Program-made: the position numbers and the translations under genes | Part shown: piece after piece, positions 46,001 through 54,077 of the stretch | How positions within the stretch are numbered: the first letter of the stretch is position 1 | Layout: each line of letters opens with the position of its first letter | Notes under the pieces: generated by a model | What the model saw: only the letters and a program-made list of their open reading frames with translations | Databases searched by the model: none | What the model was told of the DNA's origin: nothing | Assembly (NCBI GenBank): GCA_002470565.1 | Contig: DKMQ01000066.1 | Location: 5,855 to 69,854 of the forward strand | DNA: 64,000 bases | Source: Oceanospirillaceae bacterium UBA7410 | Lineage (GTDB): Bacteria; Pseudomonadota; Gammaproteobacteria; Pseudomonadales; Balneatricaceae | Direction: 5' to 3'

Positions 46001-46646
46001 TGGCAAAAAAACCTATCGAGACAAAAGCAATCAGTTTAATAAGAGACTCAACTGCAATGGCTAAAACCATTCCAGGATTATGGGCAGAAGTGTCAACTTG
46101 GCGTACGCCAAACAACACACTAAATATGCCAATGAGCACGGCAATCATTAATACAGAAATATCAGCTTGAGAATTACGTAACCCACTTTGGCTACTCAGC
46201 ACTGCATAACTTAGGTCAATCGCTTTAAGTTGCAAAGCTATATAGGGTAATACGCTCAAGGTAGCGATCAGGGTAACAGTGACAGCCAATCGCCTGCTCT
46301 TACCATAACGTGAAGAGATAAAGTCTGAAATTGAACCAATGTTTTCACGTTGTGCAATAAGCACTATTTTGTAAATGACGCGATGTCCAAAAAGAAAAAA
46401 CAGTATGGGGCCAAGATATGAGCCTAAAAAATCCCACCCTGACGTAGAAGCGCGCCCTACTGAGCCATAAAATGTCCAAGAGGTTAAAAACACTCCCAAA
46501 GATAAGCTGTAAATAATGGCTTGAAGGTGCCTATTTGAGTGAAGCTTAAATGACACAAGTTTGTCTCCAAGCTTTGCCACACTCAGCAATAGAGCGAAGT
46601 AAGCTAAAGAGATAATCAAAAGTGAACTGCTGCTAAACATAGGCAA
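43059..46646 (-). CDS. crbS: SSS-family transporter/hybrid histidine kinase, CrbS-like
   Basis: A 1195-residue membrane sensor. Residues 1-500 form a sodium/solute symporter-type domain with about 13 TM helices (GSVGRASTSGWDFLGSYLGP, SISDFISSRYGKSRR, RQFHMLAVENTNPDHV). A linker and a PAS domain (about 630-760, DNVSQGISVIDKDLRLAMWN) and a coiled coil follow. The HisKA domain has phospho-histidine H826 (RFLAAASHDLMQPLNAAKLF). The ATPase has NALRYTEKGKVLLG and GLGLAIAQRTAKAL, and a C-terminal receiver domain contains LILADYHLDQ. The architecture matches CrbS/MxtR/CbrA-type sensors of acetate and related carbon sources. It is probably the partner of the regulator gene at 42343. Confidence 0.85.
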   Translation of the reverse strand: MPMFSSSSLLIISLAYFALLLSVAKLGDKLVSFKLHSNRHLQAIIYSLSLGVFLTSWTFYGSVGRASTSGWDFLGSYLGPILFFLFGHRVIYKIVLIAQRENIGSISDFISSRYGKSRRLAVTVTLIATLSVLPYIALQLKAIDLSYAVLSSQSGLRNSQADISVLMIAVLIGIFSVLFGVRQVDTSAHNPGMVLAIAVESLIKLIAFVSIGFFATYVINDGFGDIFNQLEQQNGSSSLGLFSPFRTSFIIESFLAVIAVICLPRQFHMLAVENTNPDHVNTARWLFPLYMISMCAFMIPIAWAGSQALAGTNSNPDFYSLLMPMAQEQTGLSILAYIGGISAAIGMVTVSTIAISTMVTNDIIMPFILHVRAVEVSQNKHLGHLLLNLRRLSIFAVLLMAYGYYLLIDSSTALVSIGLSAFVAVAQFGPPLFGGIFWRGGHVRGATAGLLAGFLAWIYCLLLPNLTGFFLQSGSIINNGPFGIEWLRPTALFGLELDPISHATLVSLSVNIALYIIVSKVSTPRIIDRIQADLFVGTLPPSALIEGRRHNSELCVGDLSTLLERFLGYRATVESLKQLGIKQPHLDLHKNAPINSQLILHFERTLSGIIGTSSARAVMESSLNQKDVNLGDVVSMVGEAAKAVSFNRVLLQATIDNVSQGISVIDKDLRLAMWNTRYLELFEFPKDVVKVGTPIEEIIRLSALQGEYGSIDPAKIVTLRMEMITRGEQHRSIRYREDGTVIEVRGHAMPDGGYVNTYVDISEQYHAESALRKSEKDLIEANESLEKRVNERTESLSKVNIELQQAKAQADASHHSKTRFLAAASHDLMQPLNAAKLFSTALAQRQSDLQKDAQSLQLSKHLDASLANAEQLISDLIEISTLDGGGSRPQPNHFCAAELMRQLAAEFNVLCQQKELTFHLQCSQATLFSDPNMLRRVLQNFLTNALRYTEKGKVLLGCRRLENCLEIQIWDTGLGIPENKLDDIFIEFKRLEIGPHASKNGIGLGLAIAQRTAKALAHPLRVVSTYGKGSMFSIQVPFGDDALKPKHDRNIQLSADHYQLKGFRVLVIDNDLSIQQGMHAMLTLWGCDVYCAASAQQAVNIVESLSMETLPQLILADYHLDQNYLGTDAIVEIRQFMRQKMQVSIGKVIEQEVPAIVITADQSHQMRELTKASGFGLIHKPIKPAVLRKFINRLG

Positions 46647-46843
46647 GTAGGTAGCGCAAATAGAAGTCGCTATAGGGTAACACGGTTACTAGCAAAAGGT
46701 CATTGAGCAGCGACAGCAAGCAATTTTACTTAAATATTTTTTAACACCTACGTTAGTCTATGAACCGACATATATCTAATACCAGTAAAATCAATTAGAG
46801 GTTATCTTTACAACAATAAGAATATTTTAAAGTAGAATTTGCC

Positions 46844-48823
46844 ATGACCCTTAGCTTAAAAAAACCAACCTACCCAGCGCCGGGACTAGATACCTTCCCC
46901 AAACTCTTATTGCATAATGCACGCATGTTTACTGATAAAGATGCCATGCGCGAAAAAGAATTTGGTATTTGGCAGTCATGGACTTGGAGCCAAGTGGCAG
47001 AAGAAGTAGAGCGGTTTGCTCTTGGTTTACAGGCTAATGGTGTTAAGGCGGGAGATACAGTGCTTATCATAGGTGGCAATCGCCCACGCACTTACTGGAC
47101 TATGTGTGCAGTGCAATCTTTAGGAGCGGTGCCAGTTCCTACTTACCATGACTCGGTTGCAAGTGAGATGCAATTTGTGATTGAGCATTCTGATGCTCGG
47201 GTTATCGTGGCTGAAGACCAAGAGCAGGTAGATAAAATTTTAGATGTAAAAGCTCTTTGCCCAAGCGTGGAGCTGATCATTTACGATGATCCTCGTGGAA
47301 TGAAAGGCTATGACCCTCAAGAGATCAAAATCCAAGATTTTGTCACTGTGCAGGCTCAAGGAGAGGCCATTCGTAAGGATAATCCTAACCAATTTCAAGA
47401 GCTTGTTAACCAAGGTAAAGGTGAGGATCTTTCTATTATTCTTTACACCTCGGGCACCACCGGGCAGCCTAAGGGTGTGGTGCTGACCTATGATAATACT
47501 CTGCTCACTGGCTACTATGGCGGCTTGCTTGAAGGTCTCACAGAAAATGAAGAAATACTTGCCTATTTGCCTGTGGCTTGGATTGGGGATCACATATTTT
47601 CTTACGCTCAATCTTACACCATGGGTTTTTGTGTTAACTGCCCAGAAAGTACTGAAACAGTGGCATCTGACATGCGCGAAATCGGCCCTACTTATTATTT
47701 CGCCCCACCTAGAGTGTTTGAAAGTTTGCTAACCAACGTGCAAATACGCATGGAAGATGCAGCGCCTTTTAAGAGAAAGATGTTTAAATATTTTATGCAG
47801 GTCGCGAAAAAAACGGGTATTAAGTTATTGGAAAACAAGCCAGTAGGCCTGATGGACAGAATTAAGTACGCCTTAGGTAGCGTCTTGGTATATGGGCCTT
47901 TGAAGGATGCTTTAGGTATGGGGCGTGTGCGTTTGGCTTATACTGCAGGAGAGGCAATTGGTGGAGAGATTTTTGACTTTTACAGGTCGTTAGGCATCAA
48001 TATAAAGCAACTCTATGGACAAACTGAGTCCTCAGTATTTATTACAGTGCAGCCAGACGGTGAGGTTTTTCCAAACACAGTGGGCACGCCAAGTCCAGGT
48101 GTGGAGTTGAAGATAGCTGACAATGGCGAGGTGATTTACCGCAGTCCAGGTGCCTTTCACAGTTATTTCAAAAACCCTGAATCTACCGCAGCTACTAAAA
48201 CAGATGAAGGTTGGGTGCACACAGGCGATGCGGGTTTCATGACCCCAAATGGCCACTTACGTATTATTGATCGTGCTAAAGATGTGGGGGCCTTTAATAG
48301 CGGCAAGATGTTTGCCCCTAAATACATTGAAAATAAAATTAAGTTCTATCCTCATATCCAAGAAGCAGTCACATTTGGTGATGGGCGTGATGACTGCATG
48401 GCCTTTATCAACATAGATTTGGGCGCCGTAGGCAATTGGGCTGAAAGAAACAACATCGCCTATGCATCCTATCAAGAGTTAGCAGCCCACCCGGCAGTGA
48501 ACAAGATGGTGGCACAAAGTATTGCTGAAGTGAACGAGTCTTTGTTGGATGATGAAATGTTGGCTCATTCACAGGTCAGTCGCTTTCTTATATTGCACAA
48601 AGAGCTGGATGCTGATGACGGCGAGCTTACTCGCACTAAAAAGGTGAAGCGTAAGCTCATTAACGAACGTTACAAAGTGTTAATTGACGCCTTGTATGAA
48701 GGTAAAGACCAGTGCTTTATTGAAACCGAAGTGGCTTTTGAAGATGGTCGCGTTGGTACAATTTCCGGTGACATCAGTATTCATGATGCCAAAACTTTTA
48801 ACCCAGTAGCCCAAGCGAGCTAA
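46844..48823 (+). CDS. long-chain-type acyl-CoA synthetase (AMP-forming) of the ABC cluster
   Basis: A 659-residue class I adenylate-forming enzyme of the long-chain (FAA1/COG1022) type. The P-loop-like motif is SIILYTSGTTGQPKGVV near residue 200, the A5 motif LYGQTESSVF is near 391, and VHTGDAGFMTPNGHLRIIDRAKD carries the conserved aspartate near residue 465. No TM segment is present. It is the first gene of a six-gene cluster with an ABC importer, 3 nt before the ATPase gene. The gene order suggests that the imported compound is a carboxylate activated on entry. The substrate is unknown. Confidence 0.88.
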   Translation: MTLSLKKPTYPAPGLDTFPKLLLHNARMFTDKDAMREKEFGIWQSWTWSQVAEEVERFALGLQANGVKAGDTVLIIGGNRPRTYWTMCAVQSLGAVPVPTYHDSVASEMQFVIEHSDARVIVAEDQEQVDKILDVKALCPSVELIIYDDPRGMKGYDPQEIKIQDFVTVQAQGEAIRKDNPNQFQELVNQGKGEDLSIILYTSGTTGQPKGVVLTYDNTLLTGYYGGLLEGLTENEEILAYLPVAWIGDHIFSYAQSYTMGFCVNCPESTETVASDMREIGPTYYFAPPRVFESLLTNVQIRMEDAAPFKRKMFKYFMQVAKKTGIKLLENKPVGLMDRIKYALGSVLVYGPLKDALGMGRVRLAYTAGEAIGGEIFDFYRSLGINIKQLYGQTESSVFITVQPDGEVFPNTVGTPSPGVELKIADNGEVIYRSPGAFHSYFKNPESTAATKTDEGWVHTGDAGFMTPNGHLRIIDRAKDVGAFNSGKMFAPKYIENKIKFYPHIQEAVTFGDGRDDCMAFINIDLGAVGNWAERNNIAYASYQELAAHPAVNKMVAQSIAEVNESLLDDEMLAHSQVSRFLILHKELDADDGELTRTKKVKRKLINERYKVLIDALYEGKDQCFIETEVAFEDGRVGTISGDISIHDAKTFNPVAQAS

Positions 48824-48826
48824 GCC

Positions 48827-49624
48827 ATGAGTGAACCATTACAACAAATGGAAGCGGCCTCAAAACTGCTAGAGCTGAAAAATATCGACTTGTCTTTTGG
48901 TGGTGTTAAAGCCATCAGTAATATTAGTTTTGACGTAATGGAAGGTGAAGTTCGCGCCATCATTGGTCCCAATGGCGCAGGTAAGAGCTCCTTGCTTAAT
49001 GTGATTAATGGATTTTATCACCCTCAGCAAGGGGAGATTTGGTTTGATGGTAAGCAACGTCATGCCATGAAGCCTTATCAAATTGCCTATCAGGGAATTG
49101 CGCGTACCTTTCAAAACATTGCCTTATTTAAAGGCATGACAGTGCTGGATAATATAATGACAGGGCGCTTTACCCACATGCATAAAAACATGTTTTGGCA
49201 GGCGTTGTGGAAAGGCCCAGCAGAAAAAGAAGAAATTGAAAACCGAGAGTTTGTTGAGCACATTATCGACTTCTTAGAGATACAAGCGATACGCAAAACC
49301 CCAGTAGGGCGCTTGCCTTACGGGTTACAAAAGCGTGTTGAGTTAGGTCGAGCTTTAGCAGCACAGCCAAAAATGCTGCTATTGGATGAACCAATGGCTG
49401 GTATGAACGTAGAAGAAAAAGAGGACATGTGTCGCTTTATCTTAGACGTGAATGACACTTTTGGTACCACCATTGTGCTTATTGAGCATGATATGGGCGT
49501 AGTAATGGACATAGCGGACCGTGTGGTGGTGTTGGATTATGGCCGAAAAATTGGCGATGGCACTCCAGATGTGGTGCGTAATGATCAAACTGTAATTGAT
49601 GCCTATCTTGGCGTGAGTCATTAA
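48827..49624 (+). CDS. branched-chain-amino-acid-type ABC transporter ATPase (LivG-like)
   Basis: A 265-residue ATPase with Walker A GPNGAGKSSLLN (about residue 47), signature LPYGLQKRVELGRALA (about 163), Walker B MLLLDEPMAGM (about 180) and switch IEHDMGVVMDIADRVVVLDYG. The tail DAYLGVSH is the LivG hallmark. It is the first of the five importer components in this cluster and forms the ATPase pair with the LivF-like protein at 53211. Confidence 0.92.
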   Translation: MSEPLQQMEAASKLLELKNIDLSFGGVKAISNISFDVMEGEVRAIIGPNGAGKSSLLNVINGFYHPQQGEIWFDGKQRHAMKPYQIAYQGIARTFQNIALFKGMTVLDNIMTGRFTHMHKNMFWQALWKGPAEKEEIENREFVEHIIDFLEIQAIRKTPVGRLPYGLQKRVELGRALAAQPKMLLLDEPMAGMNVEEKEDMCRFILDVNDTFGTTIVLIEHDMGVVMDIADRVVVLDYGRKIGDGTPDVVRNDQTVIDAYLGVSH

Positions 49625-49635
49625 GGGGACTATGT

Positions 49636-50637
49636 ATGAGTGCTGATTTTTTATATATCATCGAAGTAATACTCAACGGCCTAATGGCGGGTGTGATGTA
49701 TTCTCTGGTGGCCCTTGGTTTTGTGCTGATTTTTAAGGCATCAGGTATTTTTAACTACGCCCAAGGCGTAATGGCTTTGTTTGCTGCTCTGACTTTGGTG
49801 GGCATTCAAACTGGACAGATACCTTTTTCCCATCTAATTAATGCCATTTTTGGCACCAATATGCATCACTTTGGCTGGCAAGTGCCTACGATCATAGCTA
49901 TTTTGCTAACAGTAGGCGTAATGGTGCTTTTTGCCATTATTGTAGAGCGCTATATATTGCATCATTTGGTTAACCAAGAGCCTATTATCTTGTTTATGGC
50001 GACCATCGGATTAGCCTACTTTATGGAAGGTTTCGGCGACATCATGTGGGGTAGTGACATTAAAACCCTAGATGTAGGCTTGCCCTCAGGAGGCTCGCTT
50101 TGGTTAGAAGAGTACACCTTAGGCTGGGCTGCTGAAGGCGAGAATTATTATGGTATGTATTTGGATAAGTTGGATATGGTGGCCAGTTTAGTCGCTATAG
50201 TATTAGTGGTTTCATTAACCATTTTTAGTCAATACACCAAAACAGGCAGGGCTTTGCGAGCGGTAGCAGATGACCACCAAGCAGCGTTGTCTGTGGGCAT
50301 TTCATTGCGCACCATCTGGGTAATTGTGTGGTCTATTGCAGGCTTTGTAGCTTTGGTGGCTGGTATTATGTGGGGTGCCAAGTCTGGCGTTCAATTCTCG
50401 CTTTCCCTAATCGCATTAAAAGCCTTACCTGTATTGATGCTGGGTGGCTTTACTTCCATTCCAGGAGCCATTATTGGTGGTTTGATTATTGGTGTAGGTG
50501 AAAAGTTATTTGAATATTCCATTGGCCCGTTAATTGGCGGTGCTACAGAAAATTGGTTTGCCTATGTGTTGGCGCTTATGTTCCTTGTGTTTAGGCCACA
50601 GGGGTTGTTTGGCGAAAAGATTATAGAAAGGGTGTAA
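49636..50637 (+). CDS. branched-chain-amino-acid-type ABC transporter permease (LivH-like)
   Basis: A 333-residue permease with about eight TM segments. It starts with the LivH signature (VILNGLMAGVMYSLVALGFVLIFKASGIFNYAQGVMAL). The EAA-type region is GRALRAVADDHQAALSVGISL, and a further hallmark is VLMLGGFTSIPGAIIGGLIIGVGEKLFE. It carries a longer periplasmic loop (about residues 145-185) than amino-acid LivH proteins. It is 11 nt after the LivG-like gene and 3 nt before the LivM-like gene. Confidence 0.92.
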   Translation: MSADFLYIIEVILNGLMAGVMYSLVALGFVLIFKASGIFNYAQGVMALFAALTLVGIQTGQIPFSHLINAIFGTNMHHFGWQVPTIIAILLTVGVMVLFAIIVERYILHHLVNQEPIILFMATIGLAYFMEGFGDIMWGSDIKTLDVGLPSGGSLWLEEYTLGWAAEGENYYGMYLDKLDMVASLVAIVLVVSLTIFSQYTKTGRALRAVADDHQAALSVGISLRTIWVIVWSIAGFVALVAGIMWGAKSGVQFSLSLIALKALPVLMLGGFTSIPGAIIGGLIIGVGEKLFEYSIGPLIGGATENWFAYVLALMFLVFRPQGLFGEKIIERV

Positions 50638-50640
50638 CAG

Positions 50641-51717
50641 ATGTTTTATCGCGAATCAGGTGATTTTAAAAAGACTTACCAAAAAGATAATCAAACCTTT
50701 CCTATTAAATTTGATCGGTGGCGATATTATTTTGTAATGCTAGTGGCTTTTATTGTTGTCCCCATGTTTCTTACAGACTACATGGCTAATGCAGTCATGA
50801 CTCCCTTTTTAGTGTGGGCTATAGCTGCACTAGGGCTGAATATTTTGGTGGGTTATACCGGACAGCTGTCTTTAGGCACCGGTGGTTTTATGGCAGTAGG
50901 TGCCTATGCAACCTATAAGCTTATGACCGCATTTCCTGGCATGGATATGGTTAGTGTTGTATTGCTTTCTGGTTTAATTACCGCAGTAGTAGGGGCTCTT
51001 TTTGGCTTGCCAAGCTTGCGAATTAAAGGCTTCTACTTAGCAGTAGCCACCCTAGCAGCGCAATTCTTCTTAGTATGGTTACTTAACAAGGTGCCATGGT
51101 TTTATAACTACTCTGCATCCGGTCAAATTAGCGCCCCACAGCGGGAGATGTTTGGGGTCATTATTACCGGTCCTCATGCGACACCAGTAGCTGGTTATCT
51201 TTTTTGTTTGGTGTTTGCTGTGGGTTTAGCTTGGGTAGCACGTAATTTAACCCGAGGGCGTTTGGGGCGCAGCTGGATGGCGATACGAGACATGGATATT
51301 GCCGCAGAAATAATTGGCGTTAACCCATTAGCTGCGAAGCTATCTGCCTTTGCGGTCTCGTCGTTTTTTGTAGGCATTGCAGGCTCTTTATTCTTTTCTG
51401 TGTATTTAGGTGCTGCTGAAGTGACTGAAGCGTTTGGCATCTCTGTGTCATTTGCAGTGCTATTTATGGTCATTATTGGCGGATTAGGATCTATCTTTGG
51501 TAGCTTCATAGGTGCAGCCTTTATGGTGTTAATGCCAGTTCTACTAAAAAATATTTTAGTAGGTGGTATGGGTTGGCCTACAGATTTAGCCGCGCACTTT
51601 GAATTTATTATTGTGGGTGGGCTTATATTGATATTTCTGATCGTAGAGCCCCATGGCCTAGCGCAAATGGCTCGAGTATTAAAAGAAAAATTACGGCTTT
51701 GGCCGTTCCCGCACTAG
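50641..51717 (+). CDS. branched-chain-amino-acid-type ABC transporter permease (LivM-like)
   Basis: The second permease of the importer, 358 residues, with about nine TM segments after a hydrophilic N-terminus (residues 1-28). Family landmarks are ALGLNILVGYTGQLSLGTGGFMAVGAYATY, FGLPSLRIKGFYLAVATLAAQ, GRSWMAIRDMDIAAEIIGVN and IIGGLGSIFGSFIGAAFMVLMP. It forms the heterodimeric channel with the LivH-like protein. Confidence 0.92.
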   Translation: MFYRESGDFKKTYQKDNQTFPIKFDRWRYYFVMLVAFIVVPMFLTDYMANAVMTPFLVWAIAALGLNILVGYTGQLSLGTGGFMAVGAYATYKLMTAFPGMDMVSVVLLSGLITAVVGALFGLPSLRIKGFYLAVATLAAQFFLVWLLNKVPWFYNYSASGQISAPQREMFGVIITGPHATPVAGYLFCLVFAVGLAWVARNLTRGRLGRSWMAIRDMDIAAEIIGVNPLAAKLSAFAVSSFFVGIAGSLFFSVYLGAAEVTEAFGISVSFAVLFMVIIGGLGSIFGSFIGAAFMVLMPVLLKNILVGGMGWPTDLAAHFEFIIVGGLILIFLIVEPHGLAQMARVLKEKLRLWPFPH

Positions 51718-51818
51718 GTTTACACGAAGCGTTATTAGCTTTATGAAAACTACTTAGTGTTGTTTCATGCTCATGTGAGCAAAATAAAAATAAGTCAAAC
51801 CCTTAGGAGGATGACGAC

Positions 51819-53102
51819 ATGAAATTTACTAAATTAGCAACGATTGCTTTGACTACAATGGCGGTTTCAGCACCTGTTGTAGCTGATCTTGTATTTCCAT
51901 CATTAAGCTACCGAACCGGGCCCTATGCCTCAGGTGGTGCGCCCTATGCTGATGGTTATGCAGATTATTTCACTTTGTTGAATGAGCGTGATGGCGGTAT
52001 TGGTGGTGTTAAAACTGCTGTGCCAGAGTGTGAAACGGGTTATAACACAGCAAAAGGTGTGGAGTGTTATGAAGCAACCAAAGGCGACGGCGCATTAACC
52101 TATCAACCTTTGTCTACAGGTATTACTTATCAGTTGATTCCTAAAACCATGGCGGATGATATTCCGCTGATGACACAAGGCTATGGTCGTACATCGGGTG
52201 CAAACGGCAAGGTGTTCTCTCATGTATTTAACTTCCCAGCCAACTATTGGTCTGGCGCTAGCCGAATCATTAACCGAATTAAAGAAGAGAATAGTGGTAG
52301 TGCAGAAGGCCGCAATATTGCTTTGGTTTACCACAACTCAGGCTATGGTAAAGAGCCTATTACTACGCTAAAAGCATTGGCAGACAAAGAAGGCTTTAAC
52401 CTTACTTTGATTCCAGTAGATCATCCTGGCCAAGAGCAAAAGTCTCAGTGGTTGCAAATTCGTCGTGAGCGTCCAGACAATATTATTCTGTACGGTTGGG
52501 GTGTAATGAACCAAGTTGCCCTAAAAGAAGCTGCTAACATCCGTTATCCAATGGATCAAATGTTCGGCATCTGGTGGTCTGGTACGGATAATGATGCACT
52601 TGAAGGTATGGGTTCACATGGCTACAAAGCAGCAACCTTTCACAACGTAGGTAGTGACTTCCCAGTGTATGCTGATATCCAAAAGTTTGTGGTTGATGCA
52701 GGTTTAGCAGCAGGCGATGGATCTAACGTGGGTACTGTGTTGTATAACCGTGGTATGTACTCTGCAATGTTAGCAGCGTCTGGCGCGGCTAAAGCACAAG
52801 AGATTCATGGTGTGAAAGACATTACTTCGGGCATGATGCGCGATGGTCTAGAAGCATTAGATGTGACAGATGCCTTGATGGCTGCAGCTGGCATGCCTGA
52901 GTTTGGTCCTGAATTTACTGTGAGTTGCTCTAACCATGGTGGTCCAGGTGACGTGGGTATTCAACAGTGGGATGCTAACGATCGTCAGTGGAAATTGATT
53001 GGTGGTTTTGAAGCTCCAGACACCAAGCTGATTAACCAGCTTATTAAAGTTGACTCTGAAGCGTATGCAGCAGAAAACAACATCACTCCACGTGATTGTT
53101 AA
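51819..53102 (+). CDS. periplasmic substrate-binding protein of the ABC cluster
   Basis: A 427-residue exported binding protein of the type I periplasmic (LivK/amide-binding) fold, with a signal peptide (1-22, cleavage after VVA). GRNIALVYHNSGYGKEPITTLKALADKEGF is the hinge and second-lobe strand region. The Shine-Dalgarno sequence AGGAGG lies 8 nt upstream, which fits the high abundance of binding proteins, and a hairpin after the gene would limit expression of the next gene. It has a longer N-terminal segment (LSYRTGPYASGGAPYADGYA) than amino-acid LivK. The substrate is unknown. Confidence 0.88.
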   Translation: MKFTKLATIALTTMAVSAPVVADLVFPSLSYRTGPYASGGAPYADGYADYFTLLNERDGGIGGVKTAVPECETGYNTAKGVECYEATKGDGALTYQPLSTGITYQLIPKTMADDIPLMTQGYGRTSGANGKVFSHVFNFPANYWSGASRIINRIKEENSGSAEGRNIALVYHNSGYGKEPITTLKALADKEGFNLTLIPVDHPGQEQKSQWLQIRRERPDNIILYGWGVMNQVALKEAANIRYPMDQMFGIWWSGTDNDALEGMGSHGYKAATFHNVGSDFPVYADIQKFVVDAGLAAGDGSNVGTVLYNRGMYSAMLAASGAAKAQEIHGVKDITSGMMRDGLEALDVTDALMAAAGMPEFGPEFTVSCSNHGGPGDVGIQQWDANDRQWKLIGGFEAPDTKLINQLIKVDSEAYAAENNITPRDC

Positions 53103-53168
53103 TTTAAGCATTAACTAAGTTGCTTAAATAATCGAGGCGCCATTATTAGTGGGCGCCTCGACTTTAAT
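53102..53168 (+). terminator. two consecutive hairpins after the binding-protein gene
   Basis: The first hairpin has arms ATTTAAGCA (53102-53110) and TGCTTAAAT (53121-53129). The second has arms CGAGGCGCC (53133-53141) and GGCGCCTCG (53152-53160), perfect 9 bp, followed by a T-rich stretch. The arrangement resembles the RNA stabiliser plus partial terminator found after highly expressed binding-protein genes. Confidence 0.75.
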
Positions 53169-53210
53169 TTTTACTAAAATAGATTGTTTTGCTGGTGATA
53201 GGAAAAAATC

Positions 53211-54026
53211 ATGACCACACAAAAAGCACCGATACTATCCATCAACAATATTGAGGTGATTTATGATCACGTGATATTAGTATTGAAGGGCGTATCCTTA
53301 GAAGTTCATGAAAAAGGCATTGTGGCTTTGCTTGGCGCTAACGGCGCAGGTAAGTCTACCACCATTAAAGCAATTTCTAATTTATTAGGCTCTGAGCGTG
53401 GCGTTGTCACCAAAGGTAGTATCGAATTTGAAGGCGAAAATATTAACACCCGTAATCCAGCCGAATTGGTAAAAATGGGTGTAGTGCAGGTGATGGAAGG
53501 CCGTCACTGTTTTGAGCATTTAACGATAGAGGAAAACTTGTTAGTAGGTGCTTACGCTCGCACAGATGGCCGCCGAAGTGTGCAAGAAAGTTTGGAAATG
53601 GTGTATAACTATTTTCCTCGCTTAAGAGAAAGACGGAAAAGCCAAGCTGGATATACTTCTGGTGGCGAACAACAAATGTGTGCCATTGGCCGTGCCTTAA
53701 TGGCTAATCCACATATGATTTTGTTGGATGAGCCATCCATGGGTCTTGCTCCTCAGTTGGTGGAAGAGATTTTTGAGATTGTTAAAAAACTCAATGAGGA
53801 GCAAGGCGTCACTTTTTTGTTGGCAGAGCAAAATACAGCGGTAGCGTTGCGCTACGCCACTTATGGCTACATCATGGAAAATGGTCGAGTGGTGTTAGAC
53901 GGAAAAGCCAGCGACTTACGTGAAAACGAAGACGTGAAAGAATTTTACCTAGGTGTAAGTGATGGCGCACAAAAGAATTTTCGTGATGTGAAGCAATACC
54001 GTCGCCGTAAGCGTTGGCTGGCCTAA
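53211..54026 (+). CDS. branched-chain-amino-acid-type ABC transporter ATPase (LivF-like)
   Basis: The second ATPase of the importer, 271 residues: Walker A GANGAGKSTTIKA (about residue 44), signature TSGGEQQMCAIGRALM (about 147), Walker B MILLDEPSMGL (about 166), and AEQNTAVALRYATYGYIMENG. A basic C-terminal extension beyond the usual LivF end (QKNFRDVKQYRRRKRWLA) is distinctive. It is separated from the binding-protein gene by two hairpins. Confidence 0.92.
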   Translation: MTTQKAPILSINNIEVIYDHVILVLKGVSLEVHEKGIVALLGANGAGKSTTIKAISNLLGSERGVVTKGSIEFEGENINTRNPAELVKMGVVQVMEGRHCFEHLTIEENLLVGAYARTDGRRSVQESLEMVYNYFPRLRERRKSQAGYTSGGEQQMCAIGRALMANPHMILLDEPSMGLAPQLVEEIFEIVKKLNEEQGVTFLLAEQNTAVALRYATYGYIMENGRVVLDGKASDLRENEDVKEFYLGVSDGAQKNFRDVKQYRRRKRWLA

Positions 54027-54077
54027 TTACTTGCCTTGCTAGCATTCAAGTTTTAGGATTATCAATGTGAAGGACAC